A stretch of DNA of 64,000 bases, taken from Rhizophagus irregularis. Its lineage: Eukaryota > Glomeromycota > Glomeromycetes > Glomerales > Glomeraceae. Where the stretch lies: assembly GCF_026210795.1 (NCBI RefSeq), contig NC_089455.1, positions 558,001-622,000 of the forward strand. Reading direction: 5' to 3'. Below, piece after piece: positions 1-7,240 of this stretch (positions within the stretch are counted from its first letter, which is position 1; each line of letters opens with the position of its first letter). The position numbers and the translations under genes were made by a program. The notes below the pieces were generated by a model. That model saw only the letters and a list, made by a program, of their open reading frames with translations. It had not been told where the DNA came from and did not search any database.

Positions 1-1965
1 ACAAGCCAGACTTCCATATTGAAGGTAAACCTTCGAAAAAAAAAATTATTTTTTTTAAATTAATATAATGAACATTAAACTAATGTTCATTTATTTTTGT
101 TTTAGTTAAAGGAAGCCGAAAATGAATTTTGGACTTCCATATTGAAGGTAAACCTTCGAAAAAAAAAATTTTTTTTTTTAAATTAATATAATGAACATTA
201 TTAAACTAACGTTCATTTCCTTTTGTTTTAGTTAAAGGAAGCCGAAAATGAATTCTGGACTTCCATATCGAAGGTAAACTTGAAAATTTTTATTGTTTTA
301 TTTAATGAAACGTTTCTAACATTTCGTTTTTATATTTTGTAGGAACACGGCACTCCAGACTCCTGGACAGAATTTCGAAGGTAAACTTCGAAATTCTGTT
401 TTTTTTTGTTTTTATTTAAACGAAACGTAGCTAACATTTCGTTTTTCTTTTTCTTTTTTTTTGTAGTTTCGGTACTTCAAAGGTTTCTGAAATGGATAAA
501 GGGTAAGTTTTGCAACGTCTCGTTGCGAAACTTTATAATTTTTTTTTCTTATAAAAGAACATTTCTAACATTCTTTATTCATTTTATAGGTAGAGCTCCG
601 AATGAGTCGAGTTGAGTTGAGTTATATGTAAACTCGATTCGACTTGAGTTAAATCGAGTTGAGTCGAGTCGAGTTAAAATTATAAAAATATAAACTCGAC
701 TCGATTCGAGTCGAGTTGAATTAAATCACGTGATTTTATTCGGCTATGCTGATCATTTCTTTTTTTTGGCGATAGCCGTTCCACAAAATTCCATTTTTGT
801 AATTTTCAAAAATTTTTCGTCTTGGATTTTGTGTAACATAATTTCCAAAAAAGGAAATTCCATAAATTTGGCCGGAATTATGTTTAATTCGGCTTAACTC
901 GACTCAACTCGATTTTATTAAATTATTAACTTGACTCGAATCGATTCGATTTGATTGTAATTTTCAACTTGACTCGACTCAACTCAACCAACTCGCGAGT
1001 CAACTCGACTCATTTCAGAGCACTATTTATAGGTTGCCGGGCTTCTTTGGACGAACTGGACTTGGAATGTAAGGAATAGGAGGAGGAATTTCGAAGGTAA
1101 ATATCTTCGAAATTATATTTTTATTTTTTTTTTGTTTAACGAAATGTTTACTAACGGTTTGTTTGTCTTTCCTTTTGTAGTTTAAGGTTTTCTGGTCGCC
1201 ATCTGGATTGGACGGAATTTCGAAGGTAAATACAGGTACCTTCGAATTTCTTTAATTTTTTTTATATTTTTTTAAAAAAAATTAAACAAAATGTTGGCTA
1301 ACGTTTCAATTTTTTTATCTTTTGTTGGTCCATGGCTTTCTGGGTGCCTTCTTGACGGAATTTCAAAGGTAAAACTTCAAAATTCTGTATTTTTTTATTT
1401 TATTTAAACGAGACGTTAGCTAACATTTTGTTTTTTTTGTAGATTCTCAGTTTTCTGGACACTTCTTAGACAAAATTCAAAGGTATTCCTTCGAATAAAA
1501 TTTTTTTTGTTAATTTTATTTAATAAACGTGAACTAACATTCATTCTTCTTTTATTTTAGGTTCCAGGTTCATATTTTGCTAAAAGTCCTTAGGACAGTG
1601 AACTGTAATGGTGAAGAACTTCGAAGGTAAATACTTTGAAGTTCTTTTTTTGTTTTGCTTTCTTTAACGAACATTATACCAATGTTCATTTTTTTCTTTT
1701 ATTTTAGGTTACAGTTTTCCATTATGAAGAACTTTAAAGTATTTAAGAACTTCAAAGATAAATGCTTTAAAGTTCTATTTTTTAATGATCGTTATACTAA
1801 TGATCGTTTCTTTTATGTTTAGATCCCGGACTGCTGGATTATATATTTCGAAGCTGCTTGCTTCGAAATTTTTTTTATTTGTAGGTCTCCGTTGTTTGTT
1901 GGAATCGAACCAACTGAAACAATGTTCCAAACCATTAACAACATGTAAATGTGCAGTAAAGAGAT
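1..1965 (+). repeat. Array A: tandem mini-exon/intron modules
   Basis: About twelve intron-like segments separate short exon-like segments. Clear GT-AG segments lie at 25-105, 148-231, 274-342, 381-466, 503-589, 1097-1180, 1369-1442, 1483-1560 and 1627-1707. Three more have lost one splice site (about 1226-1327, 1758-1822, 1857-1884). Exon-like pieces are 36-66 nt, most near 40. Two (106-147 and 232-273) are near-identical 42-mers encoding LKEAENEFWTSI(L/S)K. Splicing the first five pieces in the + direction gives one open frame (…QTSILK, LKEAENEFWTSILK, LKEAENEFWTSISK, EHGTPDSWTEFR, SFGTSKVSEMDKG). Most exons end in TTCGAAG or a close variant, followed by GTAAA. Later units carry stops or lost splice sites, so that part has decayed. 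The array starts before the window. It could be a repetitive protein gene, a spliced non-coding transcript or part of a mobile element; no family is recognised. Confidence 0.75.
591..1025. mobile_element. hAT-like MITE inserted in array A
   Basis: A 435-bp non-coding foldback element. It is flanked by a perfect 8-bp direct repeat TTTATAGG (583-590 and 1026-1033). The terminal inverted repeats read TAGAGCTCCGAATGAGTCGA on the left and, reverse-complemented, TAGTGCTCTGAAATGAGTCG on the right. An 8-bp duplication with YARNG termini is the hAT superfamily signature. More than 100 bp at each end is packed with GAGTC/GACTC repeats in opposite orientation, as expected for subterminal transposase-binding repeats. 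The centre has no coding capacity. The left insertion point coincides with the 3' splice site of the fifth intron module of array A. Confidence 0.85.
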
Positions 1966-2277
1966 AATAAATAGCAATAACTAGTAATAGATTTCAATTG
2001 TATTTGTAAACTTGTTAATATATAATAAAAAAGTAATTTTGATTATATAAATAAATTAATAATTAATGCAATAAATTAATTTGTATTATTGTGACGCAGA
2101 TTTTTACTGAAAAAAATTGCTGAGGTATTTCGAAGGTTTTTTATTTAAAAATCTGCGCAGAACTTTGTTATTTATAAAATCTGTGCAGTTTTTTATTGGA
2201 TTTTTCCTCTAATGTTTTGTGCCAGGGTATAAGATCTGCGCAGAAATAATTTCTGAAAATCTGCGCAGATCTGCTCC
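1966..2277. repeat. AT-rich spacer with CTGCGCAG palindromes
   Basis: No gene is seen. Several copies of the palindromic core CTGCGCAG (or CTGTGCAG) occur between about 2150 and 2272. The last two copies (near 2233 and 2262) face each other as part of an inverted repeat immediately next to the Helitron remnant. They may be part of that element's end, but no convincing Helitron 3' terminus (hairpin plus CTRR) was identified. Confidence 0.5.
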
Positions 2278-2958
2278 CTAAAAAATTTCCCGATGGTAAT
2301 TCTCCAAGAATCGTAGGATCGAAGTTCCAGGCATTATATTTAATCTATTTTGTATTTCATGATCAGTATCATAAATATATATTTGAGCAAATTGAGGTTG
2401 GGTTTCAGAATTGGGTAATAAAGAACCAATTCTATGATACATTTCTCCATGAATACGAAAAGTATAAATACCACTAGTACTAGTAATCTGTTGGTCAATT
2501 TTTGCTTCTATTGATGTAAAAGATAAAGCAGAATTATATATTCTAATATTTTGTCTAAATGTACATGAGCGTGGATCAGTTTCAGTAAGAAGTATATTAA
2601 GAGGTAATGGTAATTCTTGAAGAAAAGGAAGTATTACTTTGCCTTTTGCATAGCAAATACTAAATACTAATAATTTTACTGATTTATTAATTCTTTCATC
2701 TAACCACATCATAGCTCCACACTCATTACATTTATAAGTCATATTACCTAATGTATGATGATGTAATCCAAGAGAAATCCATAGATAAATACGTGCTTTT
2801 GGAATTGGTAATAATTCAATAATTTCATCAGTAACTTCTTTTGTTCTTTTTGATGATGCTGTATTTTCTTTTTCAATTCTCCTTTTTCGCTTATGATAAG
2901 TTCATTGATGGTCAGCCTGAAGTATTTTTTGACATTCTCTAAGTATTTCACTATTCAT
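2278..2958 (-). pseudogene. Helitron-type replicase/helicase N-terminal remnant
   Basis: The minus-strand reading resembles the region leading into the Helitron-like N-terminal (Rep-associated) domain of Helitron/PIF1-type transposon proteins. It has a CNECGAMMW zinc-like motif, then IYNSALSFTSIEAKID, TFRIHGEMYHRIGSLLP, QFAQIYIYDTDHEIQNRLN and a stop. The frame can be followed upstream to an ATG at 2958 (MNSEILRECQKILQADHQ), but an in-frame TGA follows directly, and the same frame then resumes with a basic segment and a PKARIYLWISLGLHHHTLG stretch. The HUH nuclease and helicase parts are absent downstream. It is therefore a truncated, broken copy of a rolling-circle transposon protein. The family call rests on remembered motif similarity. 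Confidence 0.75.
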
Positions 2959-3429
2959 GTTATTTATATTTTAAAGTTTAAATTAATATAAATTGTAATT
3001 TTTTTTGATTTATTTAAATAAATTTAATATATATATATATAATATTAAAAATTTGATTTTTTTAAATTCCACTTTATTTATACTTAAATTTAATAATTTA
3101 AATAAAAAAAATTTTAAAATTGAACTTTATTAATATAACTAATAAACTTAATTTTTTTGTTTTACATATTTAGAATTTAAAATGATTTTTTTTTCTTTAT
3201 AATCCTAAAAAAAAATGCATAAATGGTCTTTTTTTCTTTATAATCCTTAAAAAGATACATAAATTAAAGTAAGTACTGCATTTATAGAAATCAAACAATT
3301 TTTGTTAAAATAAAAATTGGCCTCAGAACACTTAGGTTACCAAGATTTTTAACCTTAAGAATCAAAAATGCAATAAGTGGGTTGAGCTCTTCCGGCAGGG
3401 TCTACTTCATTAGAGTATCCCTTAGGTCA
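2959..3429. other. AT-rich intergenic stretch
   Basis: Long A/T tracts and a TA-dinucleotide run near 3028-3042. No open gene, RNA gene or element end was recognised. The right-hand 130 bp is less AT-rich and may belong to the same decayed unit as the minus-strand remnant that follows. Confidence 0.4.
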
Positions 3430-3769
3430 TCAGCCATTAGCATCCAACTGCCTATGACCCAATAATACATCACCACTACCTTCTGATACTACAAGATCCC
3501 AAGTATTACATAGGAGTAGAGGTGTGCTCCGGTGAAATCCATTCAATCCGTCATTGATCCGATCAAAAAATGGATCATCCGAATTAAGAATAAATGGATT
3601 GCAGATAATCCGGATGGATCCGTTAGATAACATCAGATTGATCGGATATTACACAGATGACCAGATTGACCGGATTGATCAGATAATCTGGTCAAATTCA
3701 AACCTTTTTTTTTTTTTTAACATAAATGTTTTTTTTTTAAAAAAAAAACACCTTTTTTTCTTTAGGACG

Positions 3770-5450
3770 GACTTGGACTTGGACTTCGGAATGACTTGGA
3801 CAGCTTGAATTTCAAAAAGTAAGTGTAAATTTCTTTTTCTTTTGTCTTGGGAACGTCACTAAACGTTCCTTTACTTTATTTCTTTAGAAGACGCCTGCCT
3901 GGAACTCAATTTCGGCTTAGGCTATAAAGGTAAGTTGGGGAGGGTAATTTTGATTTTTTGTTTGTCTTTGGGAACATCATTAACGTTCCTTTTGCTTTTT
4001 TTCTTTAGGGGACACCCTTCCGGATTTGGATTTCGGCTTGGGCTATAAAGGTAAGTTGGGGGAGAGTATTTTCAGGTTTTTTTTGTTTTTTGGAACGTCA
4101 TTAACGTTTCTTTTGCTTTTTTTCTTTAGGTGACGCCCTTCCTAGACCTGGATTTCGGCTTGGGCTATTAAAGTAAGTCGGAGAGGTTATTTTTGGGGTT
4201 TTTTTTGTCTTTGGGAACGTATTGACGTTTCTTTTGCTTCTTTTCTTTAGGTGACGCCCTTTCTGGACCTGGATTTCAGCTTGGGCTATTAAAGTAAGTT
4301 GGGGAAGGGTTTTTTATCTTTTTTTTTGTCTTTGGGAACGTATTAACGTTCCTTTTGCTTTTTTCTTTAGGTGACACCCTTCCTAGACCTGGATTTTGGC
4401 TTGGGCTATTAAAGTAAGTTGGAGAAGTTATTTTTGTTTTTTTTTTGTCTTTAGGAACGTCATTAACGTTCCTTTTGCTCTTTTCTTTAAGTGACGCCCT
4501 TCCTGGACCTGGATTTTGGCTTGGGCTATTTAGGTAAGTTGAGGGAGGGTGTTTTGCTTATTTTTTTTTTAGGAACGTCATTAACGTTTTTTTTGCTTCT
4601 TTTCTTTAGGTGATGCCCTTCCTAACCCGGATTTCGGCTTAGGCTATTAAAGTAAGTTGGGGAAGTTATTTTTGGGTTTTTTTTGTCTTTGGGAACGTAA
4701 CTAACGTTCCTTTTGCTTCTTTTCTTTAGAGTTTCTTTCTACTGATTTTGGATTGCAATTTATTAAAGTAAGTTGAGGGAGGGTGTTTTGCTTATTTTGT
4801 CTTTGGGAACGTAACTAACGTTCCTTTTGCTTCTTTTCTTTAGGTGACGCCCTTCCTGGATCTGGATTTCAGCTTGGATTATTAAAGTAAGTTGGGGAAG
4901 GGTTTTTTATCTTTTTTTTGTCTTTGGGAACGTATTAATGTTCCTTTTTCTTTTTTCTTTAGGTGACGCCCTTCTAAGACCCTGGATTTTTGGGTTGATA
5001 ACTTTATTAGTCTCTATTACTGCGAAAGTCGAGAGGATCTTCTCTGAAATTAATGGTAAACTTACCGCAAAACTTAATACCAAAATTTCTAATTAATTCA
5101 CCACACGTCTATCCTTGGCTTGGGTTATTAAAGTATGTTGGGGAGGGTATTTTTGGTTTTTTTTGTCTTTAGGAACGTAACTAACGTTCCTTTTGCTTCT
5201 TTTCTTTAGGAGGACGCCTTTTGGATTTGGATTTCGGCATGGGTTATAAAGGTAAGTTGGGGGAAAGGTATTTTTGTTTTTTTGTTTTTAGGAACGTAAT
5301 TAACATTCCTTTTGCTTCTTTTTTAAGGACTGGCATTAACCTTCTTGGACCTGGATTTCGGCATGGGTTATAAAGATAAGTCGGAGAGGGGATTTTTTTG
5401 TTTTTTTAGTCTTTGGATAGTCTCTTCTTTTTTTTTCTTTAAGGGTCTTC
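3770..5450 (+). repeat. Array B: tandem mini-exon/intron modules in the hAT element
   Basis: Twelve to thirteen units of about 120 bp. Each has an exon-like part of about 42-43 nt (core GACGCCCTTCCTGGACCTGG then a GGCTTGGGCTAT end) and a 69-80 nt intron-like part. The intron starts GTAAGT, is T-rich, contains a near-perfect inverted repeat GGAACGT…ACGTTCC around AACTA, ACTAA or CATTA, and ends TTTCTTTAG. Examples are introns 3819-3887 and 3930-4008; the best hairpin is 4692-4710. Exons are often 43 nt, so the frame drifts and stops appear after splicing. One frame reads LPGPGFRLGLLK, resembling the GPGF units of array C. One exon (4963-5130) is enlarged by the hAT-like remnant. The array is probably transcribable and spliceable but no longer protein-coding. 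Confidence 0.75.
4998..5096 (+). pseudogene. Possible hAT transposase C-terminal remnant
   Basis: A short frame reads ITLLVSITAKVERIFSEING then KLTAKLNTKISN and a stop. The pattern A-x2-ER-x-FS followed by a lysine-rich stretch resembles the hAT C-terminal dimerisation domain core (SA-x2-ER-x-FS). It lies within the enlarged exon of array B, inside a hAT-ended element, which fits a leftover of an autonomous parent's transposase. The match is short, so confidence is moderate. Confidence 0.5.
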
Positions 5451-5871
5451 AAACTGGTTCGATCCAAATCTTAAACTTTTTATAAATATTGTGTCAACTA
5501 ATTTGTTAAAAACCATTTGTAATAACGTAAAAATAAATACTATGTTTATTATTAAAAAATTCCTAATTGTTAATTAATATTAATAAAAGTATTAAGTAGA
5601 AAAAACTGAATTCAGATTCATCAGATTTACCAGATTGACCGGATTATTCAGATATCCAGTCAACCATCCGGTCAAATTGGTGAGCAAGTATTGACCGGAT
5701 ATCTGATGATCCATTCAGTCAATCCGATGAATCATCTGGATCAATCTGAATCCAGTCAAATTTCGGATGGATGACTGGATATCCGGATTGACTGGATTCG
5801 GAGCATACCTCTACATAGGAGCATGACACTTTCACTATGTGCATACCTTGCTTTCATGATACGGTCTACCA

Positions 5872-6516
5872 AGGACCCTGGACATCACATATATAACTCA
5901 TAACTGATCTGCATGAATTTAAGTACTTTTTGCTCCTGCTAAAATAGACCTAATTTGCTAAAAATCAAATTATCACATTTCAAATCTATATCTTAATTTG
6001 CTAAAACTCAAAATATGAGTTAATAATCTTTTTTTTTTATTATTAATAAAAAAATAAATGATTAATATAAATTAAACTGCCAATTTTTATAATTAAAATA
6101 TGTAGATTATGGATAAAATAATAATTAATAAAAATAATAAATTAAATAAATAATTATTAAAAAATAAAATGTTGCGAAACTAAACAGACGGTTTTTGGCC
6201 CGCATTATGCTTAATTTTGGCCGGAATTATACTTAATTTTGGCCAAAATATGACCCAGACCCCGAAACCAATATTTTTAAAAATATTATTTATAAAGTTA
6301 AAAACAAAGGATAAGTTAAATTTAAAAAAAAAGTACCAATTTGCTCAAATATAAAATATGACTTTGTAAAATCAATACAATTTGCTAAAACTCATAATTA
6401 TGACTATTAATTAATTTTCAATCAATTTACTCTTTCTAAAATTATGAGTTTAACCTAATTTTGATTGAATTTGCTAAAACTCAAATATGAGTTATATATG
6501 TGATGTCCGGGGTCCT
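5872..6516. mobile_element. Non-coding TIR element with near-perfect 8-bp duplication
   Basis: A 645-bp element whose ends are about 30-bp inverted repeats: AGGACCCTGGACATCACATA on the left and AGGACCCCGGACATCACATA as the reverse complement of the right, both continuing into TATAACTCATA. Flanks are GTCTACCA (5864-5871) and GCCTACCA (6517-6524), an 8-bp duplication with one mismatch. The interior is AT-rich, repeats AATTTGCTAAAACTCA motifs and has TTTTGGCCGGAATTAT segments also seen inside the MITE at 591-1025. No coding capacity. The duplication length suggests hAT, but the AGGAC terminus is not a clean YARNG match. Confidence 0.7.
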
Positions 6517-6534
6517 GCCTACCATATAGAGGTC

Positions 6535-7240
6535 TTAATGGTGTATTTCATCAGCAGGTCAAAAAAACTCTCGAATGATCTCCTAATTACAGTAGTACCT
6601 TGTAATCTACATATAGTTTTCATTTTAGTTGGTTCTCATGGGTGAGTCTTTTTTCATTTTCATTGTTTCTTTTTTTTATTTGTTAAAGAAAAAATGAAAT
6701 AAAAAAAAAACGAGTTAAAAAAAAAAGGAAATTTTTTTTGTAAAACGAAAAGAACAGTTGATAAGGGAGGAAAAAAAATGTTTTTTTTTTTAAAATGAAA
6801 AAGAATGATCAATAAAGAGACAAAAACAAAATAATAATTTTTTTTTAATGAAGGGACTGAAAAAAAAACAAAAAATTTAAAAAAAAAAGGATTTTTTTTT
6901 AAACGAAATGAATGACCAATGAGAAAGAAAAAAAATGCATTTTTTTTTAAAAAAAAAATGAAAGGGGGGAAGTTAATTTTTCATAAACGGAAAAAAAAAT
7001 TCTGATTTAATTGAGCTATTCGAAGTAATTAAATATATCAGTTGATGTAAAATAAGTATTTACTTTAATATCCCGCACTAAATACACAATATACGCCAAA
7101 TTTTTTTTATTTTACGGGTTAATGAAGACTCACTGAATCCAGAGGATGCCTTTGGTGATTTCTTGTATGAAACGAAGCTTATCAAAATATGTTAAGTCTT
7201 TGTTGTATTCAAGATACTCTCGCAAGCTCCTCGCTTTGAA
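6535..7240. repeat. Purine-rich degenerate tandem repeat and flanks
   Basis: No gene seen. From about 6660 to 6990 the + strand is a degenerate repeat of about 65 bp made of A-tracts, T-tracts, AAAACGAAAAGAA-type and GAATGATCAATAAAG-type motifs. It is purine-rich on this strand, opposite in polarity to the pyrimidine-rich introns of array C just downstream, so long transcripts could fold back here. Confidence 0.45.

Larger units (their letters stand above)
3517..5813. mobile_element. hAT-type element carrying array B
   Basis: This 2.3-kb element is flanked by a perfect 8-bp duplication CATAGGAG (3509-3516 and 5814-5821). The ends are inverted repeats: TAGAGGTGTGCTCCG on the left and TAGAGGTATGCTCCG as the reverse complement of the right, one mismatch in 15. 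They fit the hAT YARNG rule. About 180 bp inside each end is dense in GGAT/ATCC repeats (GGATNATC-like) in opposite orientation, typical of subterminal transposase-binding repeats. There is no intact transposase; only a short possible C-terminal remnant at 4998-5096. The interior is almost entirely the mini-exon/intron array B, so this is a non-autonomous element with an unusual cargo. Confidence 0.85.
3430..6534 (-). pseudogene. Coding remnant split by two element insertions
   Basis: Removing the two elements at 3517-5813 and 5872-6516, with one copy of each duplication, leaves a continuous minus-strand frame of about 48 residues. Its pieces read DLYMVDRIMKARYAHSES, then VMLLCNTWDLVVSEGSGDVL, then LGHRQLDANG and a stop at 3430-3432. 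The frame being restored across both junctions supports the element boundaries and a once-coding target. The parent protein is not recognised; it may itself be a transposon or multigene-family fragment. A stop lies just upstream of the DLY segment. Confidence 0.5.

Noticed and set aside
1880-1970. Possible tRNA on the minus strand (a perfect T-arm-like GTTGG TTCGATT CCAAC)
   Set aside because: Only about 21 nt separate the candidate acceptor strand from the T arm, so there is no room for D and anticodon arms. It lies in a decayed exon of array A.
5440-5475. GGTTCGATCC resembling a tRNA T loop
   Set aside because: The upstream sequence is T-rich array B intron and cannot form the other tRNA arms.
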